From Nitrobacteraceae bacterium AZCC 1564 (GTDB lineage: Bacteria; Pseudomonadota; Alphaproteobacteria; Rhizobiales; Xanthobacteraceae), in assembly GCA_036924835.1 (NCBI GenBank), contig JBAGRR010000001.1:3859001-3923000 (forward strand): a stretch of 64,000 nucleotides of DNA. Direction: 5' to 3'. Below, piece after piece: positions 49,909-57,587 of the stretch. A model generated the notes under the pieces. It was not told the DNA's origin. It was given only the letters and a program-made list of their open reading frames with translations, and did no database searches. The position numbers and the translations under genes were made by a program. Every line of letters begins with the position of its first letter. The stretch's first letter is position 1.

Positions 49909-51360
49909 TCACAGCTCCCGCGCATTGCTGAACGAGAATGACGAAATCCGCCTTGTATTCTCATCGAGGATGAGCGTGCGGGTGAGTGGCGGCTCGGCCC
50001 GCTGACTGCAGTTCTCCCGTTCACACAGCCGGCAGTTCACGCCGATCGGCGTGCCCTGAATTTTTTCCAGATCCAGTCCGCTGGCATAGACCAGCTTTGA
50101 CGCGTGTCGGATTTCGCAACCAAGGCCGATGGCGAAGCGCGGCTGCGGCTGTGGATAGGGCGCGGCAGGACGGCGCACCATCTGGGCGAGCGAGAAATAG
50201 CGGCTGCCGTCCGGCAGTTCGATCACTTGTTGCAGCATGCGATCCGGCGTGTCGAACGTGGAGTGCACATTCCACAACGGACACGTACCGCCGAATTTCG
50301 AAAATGGGAAAGTGCCCGATGAAAATCGCTTCGAGACGTTGCCAGCGTTGTCCACGCGCAGCATGAAGAACGGTACGCCACGCGCATTGGGCCGTTGCAA
50401 GGTGGTCAGCCGGTGGCAGATCTGCTCGAAGCCGACATTAAAGCGCTGGCCCAGCACCTGGATGTCGTAACCGAGTGTTTCTGCGGCGGTGTGAAACGCC
50501 TGATAAGGCATCATCACCGCGGCCGCGAAGTAATTCGCCAGCGTGATCCGATAGAGCCGGCGCGCGGTGTCTTCAAGAGGTCCGGCGCGATTGACGATCG
50601 AATCCATCAACGGCCCGCATTCGGCGAGCGCGAGCTGAATGGCAAGCTGGAAAACACGGCCCGGGCCGTCGACCATTTCCGAGATCAGCACCTGCCGCCG
50701 ATGGCGGTCCCAGCGACGCAGGGTTTCGCGCATGACGTCGACCGGCATGATGCGCACCGTGGTGGAGTGGCGTTCACGCAGGCGATCGCTCAGCGCTGTA
50801 AACAGATCTTGTGGCGTGACGTTCAGTTCGTCGCGCAGCGCCTCTGCTGCGGTCTCCAGCTCGGGAAAATAGTTGCGGTTGGCCTCGATCAGGTCGCGCA
50901 CGCGTTCGATTGGATTGGCCTCGAAACGCACGCCCGCGCTCTCATCACGATCGGCGAACTGCGCGGCGGCCAGGGTCTCGCCACGCCGGGCTTCAGTGTA
51001 GGCCGCATAAAGCCGCTGCAGCGAATGGGTCACGCCGGGGCACAGCTCGGCCAAGTCGCGCAATTCCTGTTTGGGCAGGTCGATCTGTCGAAACAGCGGG
51101 TCGGAAAAAATCTCGTTCAGCTCGGCGAAGAAGCGGTCCTCGTCGGCGGTGGCGAGGTCACGCAGGTCGAGGTCATAGGTCTCCGCCAGCCGCAACAGAA
51201 TCTGCGCCGTGACTGGGCGTTGATTGCGCTCGATCAGGTTGATGTAGCTCGGGGAGATGCCGAGGCCTTCCGCGATTTGGGTCTGTGACAGGCCGAGCTG
51301 CTGCCGGATCCGCCGGAAGCGCGGGCCCACAAAAAGCTTTTTGCCTGCCTCTGTCGCCAT
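49909..51360 (-). CDS. Short-chain fatty acyl-CoA-type regulator, ScfR/RamB family (XRE HTH + IrrE-like domain)
   Basis: A 483-aa regulator. An XRE helix-turn-helix covers about residues 10-65 (LFVGPRFRRIRQQLGLSQTQ, GISPSYINLIERNQRPV). The middle has an ImmA/IrrE peptidase-like region, and the C-terminal DUF2083 zinc-type region holds CLxC-like cysteines (GVNCRLCERENCSQR). Relatives (RamB, MccR, ScfR) control isocitrate lyase and acetate or propionate metabolism. It is transcribed divergently from aceA, whose regulation it very likely controls. The ATG at 51360 is 178 bp from the aceA start. Confidence 0.88.
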   Translation of the reverse strand: MATEAGKKLFVGPRFRRIRQQLGLSQTQIAEGLGISPSYINLIERNQRPVTAQILLRLAETYDLDLRDLATADEDRFFAELNEIFSDPLFRQIDLPKQELRDLAELCPGVTHSLQRLYAAYTEARRGETLAAAQFADRDESAGVRFEANPIERVRDLIEANRNYFPELETAAEALRDELNVTPQDLFTALSDRLRERHSTTVRIMPVDVMRETLRRWDRHRRQVLISEMVDGPGRVFQLAIQLALAECGPLMDSIVNRAGPLEDTARRLYRITLANYFAAAVMMPYQAFHTAAETLGYDIQVLGQRFNVGFEQICHRLTTLQRPNARGVPFFMLRVDNAGNVSKRFSSGTFPFSKFGGTCPLWNVHSTFDTPDRMLQQVIELPDGSRYFSLAQMVRRPAAPYPQPQPRFAIGLGCEIRHASKLVYASGLDLEKIQGTPIGVNCRLCERENCSQRAEPPLTRTLILDENTRRISSFSFSNAREL

Positions 51361-51379
51361 GCCACCGCCTCACGCACTG

Positions 51380-51415
51380 TTTGTGACAATATTTACAAGA
51401 TTACATTTGTGACAA
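51380..51415. promoter_or_regulatory. Direct repeat TTTGTGACAA, candidate ScfR/RamB operator
   Basis: Two perfect copies of TTTGTGACAA at 51380-51389 and 51406-51415, 26 bp apart, in the 178-bp space between the regulator gene and aceA. TTTACAAG and GTTACAT nearby are similar. The site is 19-55 bp before the regulator start, so autoregulation is plausible. Confidence 0.55.
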
Positions 51416-51538
51416 GTCCAGATGTTACATCGCATCATCATTCAAAAGCAAGCTATCTGTACGATTTCAGATGTTTGGCGTTTAACTCCTGCCACGCTTT
51501 GCAACGCAATGTCATGAATGTGGAACTGGAGATAAGAA

Positions 51539-52837
51539 ATGGCGAAGACTTTTGAACAGCTCGTCCCGGCACCGAAGGGCCGTTTTGATGGTATCGAGCG
51601 TCCCTATACCCCCGCCGAGGTGGAGCGGCTCCGTGGTTCCGTGGACATCAAGTACACGCTGGCCGAGAAGGGCGCGAACCGGCTGTGGGAATCGCTAAAG
51701 ACCGAGCCGTTCGTGAACTCGCTGGGCGCCGTCACCGGCAACCAGGCGATGCAGCAGGCTCGTGCCGGCCTTCAGGCCATCTATCTGTCGGGCTGGCAGG
51801 TCGCTGCCGACGCCAACACTGCAGGCGCCATGTATCCCGACCAGAGCCTTTATCCCGCCAACGCCGGTCCGGAACTGGCGCGCCGCATCAACAGGACGTT
51901 CCAGCGCGCCGACCAGATCGAGCACTCGGAAGGTGGCGCAAAGATCGACTGGTTCGTTCCGATCGTGGCTGATGCTGAAGCCGGCTTCGGCGGCCCGCTG
52001 AACTCTTTCGAGATCATGAAGGCCTATATCGAGGCGGGCGCTGCAGGCGTTCACTTCGAGGACCAACTCGCGTCTGAAAAGAAGTGCGGCCACATGGGCG
52101 GCAAGGTGCTGATCCCGACCGCGGCTCATGAGCGCAACCTGATCGCGGCGCGCCTCGCCGCCGACGTTTGCGGCGTGCCGACCTTCGTGATGGCTCGCAC
52201 CGATGCGGAGAGCGCCAAGCTCATCACGTCAGACGTGGATGAGCGCGATCGCGAGTTCATCACCGGCGAGCGCACCGCGGAAGGCTTCTACCGCCTCAAG
52301 GAAGGCACCGGTCACAAGCACTGCATCAAGCGTGGCATCGAATTCGCGAAATATGCCGATCTCTTGTGGTGGGAGACCTCGACGCCGAACCTGGAGGAAG
52401 CGAAGGAATTCGCGGAGGCTGTTCGCAAGATCTATCCGAACAAGATGCTCGCCTATAACTGCTCGCCCTCCTTCAACTGGGAAGCCAACATCGACAAGGC
52501 GACCATCGCGAAGTTCCAGCGCGAAATCGGCGCGATGGGCTACAAATTCCAGTTCGTGACGTTGGCGGGATTCCACGCGCTCAATCACAGCATGTTCGAA
52601 CTGGCGCGTGGTTATCGCACCGAGGGCATGGCGGCTTACTCACGCCTGCAGCAGGCTGAGTTCGCTTCCGAGGTTCACGGCTACTCCGCCACGCGTCACC
52701 AGCGTGAGGTCGGCACCGGCTACTTCGATCTCGTGTCCACGACGATCTCCAGCGGCCAAAGCTCGACCACGGCGCTCGCCGACTCGACGGAAACCGCGCA
52801 GTTCAAATCTCATCCCAAAGCTCAAGCGGCGGAATAA
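51539..52837 (+). CDS. aceA: Isocitrate lyase
   Basis: A 432-aa glyoxylate-shunt enzyme that splits isocitrate into succinate and glyoxylate. The catalytic loop [14 protein letters not shown] (181-194, Cys183) is intact, as are [12 protein letters not shown] (Mg binding) and [10 protein letters not shown]. Length and motif order match the standard bacterial AceA. It is divergent from the ScfR-type regulator and 13 bp upstream of a DUF4170 gene. It lets the cell grow on the acetyl-CoA produced by the fad operon in this window. Confidence 0.96.
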   Translation: MAKTFEQLVPAPKGRFDGIERPYTPAEVERLRGSVDIKYTLAEKGANRLWESLKTEPFVNSLGAVTGNQAMQQARAGLQAIYLSGWQVAADANTAGAMYPDQSLYPANAGPELARRINRTFQRADQIEHSEGGAKIDWFVPIVADAEAGFGGPLNSFEIMKAYIEAGAAGVHFEDQLASEKKCGHMGGKVLIPTAAHERNLIAARLAADVCGVPTFVMARTDAESAKLITSDVDERDREFITGERTAEGFYRLKEGTGHKHCIKRGIEFAKYADLLWWETSTPNLEEAKEFAEAVRKIYPNKMLAYNCSPSFNWEANIDKATIAKFQREIGAMGYKFQFVTLAGFHALNHSMFELARGYRTEGMAAYSRLQQAEFASEVHGYSATRHQREVGTGYFDLVSTTISSGQSSTTALADSTETAQFKSHPKAQAAE

Positions 52838-52850
52838 CAGGAGGCTGAAC

Positions 52851-53060
52851 ATGACCAACGGCAGCAACTACTGGGTGATTGGCGGCGAGTTCGGTTCGAT
52901 GAACTTCCACAAGCTCGTGGAAGGCTCAGCCCAGGTCCAGGGCCCCTTCAAAACCCGCAAGGAGGCTGAAGACGCCTGGCGCGTGGTGTCCGAAGAGAAT
53001 CGCCATCGCGGCAGCGTGCGCTTCTCCATCGTAGAAGAGCCCCAGCGCGCCATGGCCTGA
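52851..53060 (+). CDS. DUF4170 small protein
   Basis: A 69-aa protein starting MTNGSNYWVIGGEFGSMNFH and continuing through GPFKTRKEAEDAWRVVSEEN; this matches the DUF4170 family of small alphaproteobacterial proteins. A perfect AGGAGG precedes ATG 52851. It is 13 bp behind aceA and so co-transcribed. Function unknown. A longer frame from 52608 overlaps aceA and has no support. Confidence 0.85.
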   Translation: MTNGSNYWVIGGEFGSMNFHKLVEGSAQVQGPFKTRKEAEDAWRVVSEENRHRGSVRFSIVEEPQRAMA

Positions 53061-53100
53061 GTAATCTGGCCTGATTAAGCTCGGGGAAGCGCAAGAGGGA

Positions 53101-53186
53101 GTCTCAAAACGAGACATGGCGTGGCCACGAGCACGCCAATAAAGCGGCGGCCTCGTCCGATTTCCGGGCGGGGCCGCTGTGTTTTG
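53101..53186 (+). terminator. Cluster of hairpins after aceA-DUF4170
   Basis: Three stems follow: GTCTC/GAGAC (53101-53115), TGGCGTG/CACGCCA (53117-53138) and a GC-rich imperfect stem AGCGGC../GCCGCT (53143-53179) followed by GTGTTTTG. The last is the best terminator candidate. Confidence 0.5.
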
Positions 53187-53270
53187 GGCTGTTCAACCTT
53201 TATTTCCGGGCCTTTGCCGCCGGTACGGTTACTGATAGGTTAAGAACATTGAAGCAAAGGCGACAAAGCG

Positions 53271-53828
53271 ATGTCCGAGCAAAAGGCAGAAGGTCATTCG
53301 ACGGAGCTGAAGCCAGTCCGGCTGCGCGACGCCTTGCGCAAAGCCCGGATCGAGGCTGCGGACCGCACCGGCGTCGTGGTTGACCTCCGCGATGCCGAAG
53401 TCGCCAGGCTCGAAATTCTCAACGACGCGCTTGATTCGCTTTTTGCGGAAATTCCGTCTGACGTGGATCTGTTCGATCGCGGCATCAGTCAGGGCGATAC
53501 GCCACGGCTGTGGATTGACGCTGTCGCGCATATCGCGATGGGGCGCGACAAGCGGATCTATCGCTTCGTACAGGACACGCGTTTCGGGCGAATCGTGATT
53601 GCCCAATCCCACGATGTCGCAACGATTGTCGATGTGGTGACGGACTATATTGCTCGCCGCATGATCGAGCGCGAACACGCGATGGTGGTGACACCGATGC
53701 CGGTGGAGACTCCAGCCGCGCCGGTCAAGCGCCAAAGCAGCAGACTCTGGACCTTCACGTTGGGATTCTTCGCCGGTCTCTGTGCGCTCTTTGGTTTTGC
53801 GCTGCTGATGGCGTTGCGTCAGATCTAG
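53271..53828 (+). CDS. Conserved hypothetical protein with C-terminal membrane anchor
   Basis: A 185-aa protein with an N-terminal cytoplasmic part (KPVRLRDALRKARIEAADRT, then VVVDLRDAEVARLEILNDAL) and one C-terminal membrane segment (LWTFTLGFFAGLCALFGFAL). A tail-anchored topology is likely. I do not recognise a characterised family. ATG 53271 is followed by normal coding composition. Its stop, ATC-TAG, is the first CTAG of a single hairpin element. Confidence 0.75.
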   Translation: MSEQKAEGHSTELKPVRLRDALRKARIEAADRTGVVVDLRDAEVARLEILNDALDSLFAEIPSDVDLFDRGISQGDTPRLWIDAVAHIAMGRDKRIYRFVQDTRFGRIVIAQSHDVATIVDVVTDYIARRMIEREHAMVVTPMPVETPAAPVKRQSSRLWTFTLGFFAGLCALFGFALLMALRQI

Positions 53829-53899
53829 TGTCCCGAATCCAAAGTCCGCCTCATCGTGCGGGGCTCTCCGTAGCGGACTTTGGATTCGAGGGACACTGG
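53825..53899. repeat. CTAG hairpin family, single element S1
   Basis: A 75-bp hairpin starting CTAGTGTCCCGAATCCAAAGT and ending with its complement except for a CTGG foot at 53896-53899. The right arm has two extra bases (CCCTCG instead of CCCG). No partner hairpin or AT linker follows: the flank leads into an IS110 remnant region. The left CTAG carries the stop of the 185-aa gene. The stem matches hairpin 2 of composite C2. Confidence 0.8.
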
Positions 53900-54139
53900 G
53901 GCGTGTACTCATCTGTGGACGCCCCGCCAGATGCAAGCGGTTTTTGAAGAAGATTGGCACGTAGTCGGATGCTGCGATCTGTCCGGCCTCTGATGCAGCG
54001 ATGGAGCTGCGGGCCCGTATGGGAGTTCGCGGACCGGAACCAAATCATAAATGCGTGCTCCAGGCACGATGAGTACATCTGGTTCTTCCAGCCCCGTCTC
54101 GCCGACTGTTGCGCCATACTCTCCTTCGACCGACTACAC

Positions 54140-54270
54140 CTGCGACGACCTCAGGTCCGCGAAGAACTCCAGCAGCTTTCCGCGGCTGATCCGCTTGCTG
54201 AATATCGCTCGACCCCCTCATCCGCTCCGTGCGCGTGAAAAACATGCTTGGCGATATCCAACCCGATCAT
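54140..54270 (-). pseudogene. IS110 family transposase fragment
   Basis: On the reverse strand ATG 54270 begins MIGLDIAKHVFHAHGADE, the RuvC-like DEDD start of IS110 recombinases. After a frameshift the homology goes on as IFSKRISRGKLLEFFADLRS, then hits a TAG and is lost. About 45 codons survive of about 340. The first catalytic Asp is present, the rest and the C-terminal Ser domain are gone, so it cannot be active. Confidence 0.8.
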
Positions 54271-54370
54271 GATAACCTCTGACACGGACGCCTCCCTTAA
54301 GTGGTGCTCAACACCTCCACTTTGGCACATCGATGCCGTCGGGCGGGGCGTCCACCCCATCATAAGCGCG
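54271..54370 (-). mobile_element. IS110 left-end non-coding region (possible bridge RNA remnant)
   Basis: The 100 bp upstream of the truncated transposase look like the non-coding end of an IS110-group element: on the reverse strand a GC-rich TGGGGTGGACGCCCCGCC block, then a stretch to GAGGTTATC before the start. In this group the recombinase's bridge RNA is encoded upstream of the gene. Boundaries cannot be fixed here. The space 53900-54139 contains no recognised gene. Confidence 0.45.
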
Positions 54371-54463
54371 CGGTGTCCGCTTTCCGGTGTTAAAGCGGCC
54401 CAAGCGTCCGGGCCGGATGATTTCTGCTAATGAACCCAAAGCGGAAATTGTTCGCATTGCGTC

Positions 54464-55498
54464 TTACTTGATGCCTACGACCATTGATTCCGGACCCACG
54501 AGCGGTTCAACGTAGGTTTCGACAAAGCCCGCCTCCTTGAACCACGCCATGCAATCGGCGCCCGTGAAATCGAATCCCTCGCGCGTCTCGATCAACATGT
54601 TAAGGCTCATCAACAATCCAAATGCATTTCGCCGGCGTTCGTCGTCGATAACGCTGTCATAGATGATCAATGCCCCACCATAAGGTAGTGCCGCGTAAGC
54701 CTTGCGGATCAACATCCGCTTCTTGTCTAATCCCCAGTCATGCAGGATGTGTCCCATGATCAGCACGTCGGCCGCCGGCAAGGCGTCGGCGAAGAAGTCA
54801 CCCGCGTGAAACGAAAGCCGCTGCGAAAGCCCATGCTGTTCCGCGTAAGCTTCGAAATGCGGCCGCACCACGGGCAGGTCAAAGCCGATGCCGGCGAGAT
54901 GCGGGTGTGCGCGGGAAAGCGTTACGGGAAGGGCTCCCTGCGCGGTGCCAATGTCGACAAAGGTCTTGTAATCGGTCCAGTTGAATTTCTTGGCAATCGC
55001 GTTTGCCGCGCCCAGACTCAGTCCGCTCATGGCCTTGAGAAACCCTCTAAGGGTCTCGGGGTCACTATAGATTTCGTCAAAAAGGTCGCGGCCATGCTTC
55101 GTCTCATTTTGAGGATTGCCGGTGCGCAAGCCTTCGGTCAGCGCGCCCCAGAATGGATAGAGCCGAGCGTTCGCCATTTCGAGAATACCGCCGACATACG
55201 TCGGCTTGCGCCGGTCGAGGAATAGGGCGGCGGCAGGCGTGTTGGCGTATACGCCGTCTGTGCGCTCCAGTTGACCCAGCGCAACCAACGCATCGAGAAA
55301 GTCGCGTACGCCGCGCGGATGGAGGCTCAAGCGACTGGCGACCGCCTCCTCGGTTAGCGGACCATCGGACAGGAGTGTGAACAGCCCGAGTTCTACCGCG
55401 CTCAGCAGCGTCTTTGACCCCCAGAACGCAAAACCGAGCTGCATGATCGCGTCAGGGTTCACGGTGTCATTTGGATTAGGCTGAGTCGGCTGGTTCAT
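54464..55498 (-). CDS. SAM-dependent O-methyltransferase (acetylserotonin methyltransferase-like)
   Basis: A 344-aa class I methyltransferase. The N-terminal dimerisation/winged-helix domain (about 15-100; [40 protein letters not shown]) precedes the Rossmann core with [20 protein letters not shown] (SAM site), [19 protein letters not shown] and [15 protein letters not shown] (His-Asp of plant-type OMTs). ATG 55498 has GGAGG before it. The acceptor is unknown; no biosynthetic cluster is adjacent. Confidence 0.88.
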   Translation of the reverse strand: MNQPTQPNPNDTVNPDAIMQLGFAFWGSKTLLSAVELGLFTLLSDGPLTEEAVASRLSLHPRGVRDFLDALVALGQLERTDGVYANTPAAALFLDRRKPTYVGGILEMANARLYPFWGALTEGLRTGNPQNETKHGRDLFDEIYSDPETLRGFLKAMSGLSLGAANAIAKKFNWTDYKTFVDIGTAQGALPVTLSRAHPHLAGIGFDLPVVRPHFEAYAEQHGLSQRLSFHAGDFFADALPAADVLIMGHILHDWGLDKKRMLIRKAYAALPYGGALIIYDSVIDDERRRNAFGLLMSLNMLIETREGFDFTGADCMAWFKEAGFVETYVEPLVGPESMVVGIK

Positions 55499-55745
55499 GA
55501 GCGTCCTCCAAGGTCCGGAATGGAATAGGAGCTCACTCGTAATGCCAGGTTGCGGCTTGGGTTCCACACATGATTATTGCATCTGCGCTCGGACATCTTG
55601 GCGATCGCGCGGATGCCGATCAGGAACGCATTGAAGTGGAGAAGCATCTGCCGCGGCTCTCGATAGCGCAGATGCAACGAGACTACGTCGTTTTCGACGC
55701 GATCTGTCTCAAGCGACTGTTAGAAAGTTTGCGCAGGGCGGGCGT

Positions 55746-55770
55746 GCGGACTTCTGAGCCACCATACTAG
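55746..55770. repeat. CTAG hairpin family, solo right end R2
   Basis: A 25-bp fragment, GCGGACTTCTGAGCCACC then ATACTAG, equal to the right arm of TGTGG-type hairpins. No left arm is found in the 150 bp before it. Its CTAG (55767-55770) contains the stop of the reverse-strand metallophosphoesterase gene. The 268-bp space up to the methyltransferase gene also has an open frame (55570-55770, + strand) that ends in this same TAG, which I do not accept as a gene. Confidence 0.65.
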
Positions 55771-56666
55771 ATTAGCCGCTCTTTCTTGATGTCGCCGAGC
55801 ATCATGTCCTTGGTGAAGCCGCGCACGCGTTGCTCGCAGCGCCATACCCCATTTTCCTTCGCGACGGAAAACAGGTTGTAGGCTGCGGGATGGGTGTGCC
55901 CGATTGCAAAAGCTGAAGCGGAAGGTACCCCGATTGCGGGAATTCGGCCGCGAGGGCCATCGAGCCAGACTGTGGCATGGCGGTGATCGTGTCCGTGCAG
56001 CACGAGCTCTACACCGTGCCGCGACAGCAACTCCACAAGCTCGTCGGAATCCCGCAGGCGCGCAGCCCAACGACCGGGCGATGTCACGGGAGGATGATGG
56101 ATGAGCAGGACGCGAAACAGGTTTTCCGAGGCGAGTTGCGGCAGCAGACGTTCGAGGCTCGTACGCTGCACATGCCCGAGTCGCCCGGTTGCCATGAATG
56201 GCGCGGTCGGAACGGCGGTCGAAACGCCGATCAGCGCGAGCGGACCTCTGCGCCGCAGATAGGGAAAGGTTGCTTCACTGGCCTGCGCGGCACCGTCGCC
56301 ATGCAGATAGTCCGCCCACGCCATCGGGAAGTGATCGCGGATGCCGCCCACATAGGCGTCGTGATTGCCGGGCACCAGTGAAACATCGTGCGGCGTGCCG
56401 ACGCTTTCCAACCACTGTCGCGCAGCGGTGAATTCCAGAGGCAGCGCGATGTTCACGAGGTCCCCCGTGATGGCGATGTGATCGGGGCGCTGCGCCTGCA
56501 TGTCGGCCACAAGTTCGCCCAGGACGTCGGGGCGGTGGACCGCGTGGCGTTTGCGTCGCCAGTTGAAATAGCCGATGGCCCGCTTGCTCGCGAGCTCACG
56601 CAGCCGCGGCTGCGGCATGGGCCCGAGATGCGGGTCGGAGAGGTGAGCCAAGAGAAATGAGGTCAT
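55767..56666 (-). CDS. Metallophosphoesterase (calcineurin-like)
   Basis: A 299-aa metal-dependent phosphoesterase: LLAHLSDPHLG (metal ligands D and H), AITGDLVN, SLVPGNHDAY and LVLHGHDHRHA are the four classic motifs. It resembles the CpdA/Icc-like branch, which hydrolyses cyclic nucleotides or phosphodiesters; the real substrate is unknown. ATG 56666 (MTSFLLAHLSDPHLG) is chosen over an upstream start 28 codons earlier. Its stop is ATC-TAG, fused with repeat R2. Array C5-C6 lies on its 5-prime side. Confidence 0.9.
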   Translation of the reverse strand: MTSFLLAHLSDPHLGPMPQPRLRELASKRAIGYFNWRRKRHAVHRPDVLGELVADMQAQRPDHIAITGDLVNIALPLEFTAARQWLESVGTPHDVSLVPGNHDAYVGGIRDHFPMAWADYLHGDGAAQASEATFPYLRRRGPLALIGVSTAVPTAPFMATGRLGHVQRTSLERLLPQLASENLFRVLLIHHPPVTSPGRWAARLRDSDELVELLSRHGVELVLHGHDHRHATVWLDGPRGRIPAIGVPSASAFAIGHTHPAAYNLFSVAKENGVWRCEQRVRGFTKDMMLGDIKKERLI

Positions 56667-56731
56667 TGAAACGTGACCACCCCACACTGAACTGCTATCA
56701 CGCTCCAGTATCCTCATCGTTGCAACCCGAG

Positions 56732-56898
56732 CTAGTGTGGCGTCTCGCAATTGCCGACCTCTCTTGCAGCTGGTGTCTTATCGCCAATTGCGAGACAGAA
56801 GCCACACTAGCAACTTAATTTTGCTAGTGTCCTTTCGTCTCCGAATAACCGCACGAGCGCGCCGCAAACTGATCGGTTATTCGGAGACGGGACACTAG
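56732..56898. repeat. CTAG hairpin composite C5 (first half of a nested array)
   Basis: 167 bp. Hairpin 1 (56732-56810) starts CTAGTGTGG, core GTCTCGCAATTGCC; hairpin 2 (56824-56898) starts CTAGTGTCC, core GTCTCCGAATAACCG. Linker CAACTTAATTTTG (13 nt). The stems are unrelated to those of C1-C3 but similar to each other. All four feet are perfect CTAG. The last one (56895-56898) is shared with C6. Confidence 0.85.
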
Positions 56899-57063
56899 TG
56901 GTCCGATTCTAACGTTCGCATCCCGTTTGAGGCAGACACTTTTGCGAACGTTAGAATCAAAGGACCACTAGCAAATATAAGATTCTAGTGGAGTTTTGGA
57001 TTTGACATTCGCTTTGCCGGTCTGCGGCCAACGGGGTAGTGAATGTCAAATCCACTCCACTAG
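56895..57063. repeat. CTAG hairpin composite C6 (second half of the array)
   Basis: 169 bp. Hairpin 1 (56895-56971) starts CTAGTGGTCC, core GATTCTAACGTTCGCA; hairpin 2 (56985-57063) starts CTAGTGGAGT, core GGATTTGACATTC. Linker CAAATATAAGATT (13 nt). The longer arms (TTT or TTTT inserted after the foot) again face the linker. It ends 38 bp before the NUDIX gene start, so it probably occupies or displaces that gene's promoter. Confidence 0.85.
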
Positions 57064-57101
57064 TTTTGCATATCACGATATCGCGGCAGGAATCTCACGC
57101 A

Positions 57102-57587
57102 ATGAGCATGCAGGATATTCGAGTGAGATTCGAGCCGCTGATCCGCCGCGTCGTTCATTTTTATGCGCGTTTCGCCCGTGGCATGACGCTCGGTGTCCGG
57201 GCGGTGGTACTCGACACCGAGAATCGGGTGTTCCTGGTCAAGCACAGCTACGTCTCTGGTTGGCACCTGCCGGGCGGCGGTGTCGAGACCGGCGAGACCT
57301 TTATAGACTCTCTCAAGCGCGAGCTGATCGAGGAGGGCCGGATCGAAATGACCAGCGAGCCGCGATTGCACGGTTTGTTCTTCAACCGGCGGATATCCCG
57401 GCGTGATCATGTCGCGGTTTATGTGGTCCGGGCCTTCCATCAGGATCGGATGCCGGAACGTAACCACGAAATCATCGCCTGCGGCTTTTTCAATGTCGCT
57501 GAGCTGCCGCCGGATACGACACGCGGGACCCGGCTCCGGATCGCTGAAGTTCTGGAGAACAAAGCGATCACCGAGGACTGGAGCTAG
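57102..57587 (+). CDS. NUDIX hydrolase
   Basis: A 161-aa NUDIX protein. The box GGVETGETFIDSLKRELIEE followed by GRIE matches GX5EX7REUXEEXGU with its Mg-binding glutamates. NUDIX enzymes hydrolyse nucleoside diphosphates linked to another group. The context MTLGVRAVVLDTENRVFLVK and SGWHLPGGG is standard. ATG 57102 or 57108 are possible starts; an upstream one lies within composite C6. The stop AGC-TAG forms the left edge of repeat remnant R3. Confidence 0.88.
   Translation: MSMQDIRVRFEPLIRRVVHFYARFARGMTLGVRAVVLDTENRVFLVKHSYVSGWHLPGGGVETGETFIDSLKRELIEEGRIEMTSEPRLHGLFFNRRISRRDHVAVYVVRAFHQDRMPERNHEIIACGFFNVAELPPDTTRGTRLRIAEVLENKAITEDWS

Noticed and set aside
52608..52850. Frame overlapping the end of aceA before DUF4170
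   Set aside because: It is a shadow of aceA in another frame; the AGGAGG at about 52840 sets the true start at 52851.
55570..55770. Forward 66-codon frame ending in the R2 repeat
   Set aside because: Its last third is made of the repeat fragment, it has no ribosome binding site and no recognisable domain.
44486..57063. Integron attC array
   Set aside because: The core motifs RYYYAAC/GTTRRRY are absent, the hairpins do not alternate with gene cassettes in one orientation, and no integrase is present. Only the structural analogy (extrahelical bases) is kept.
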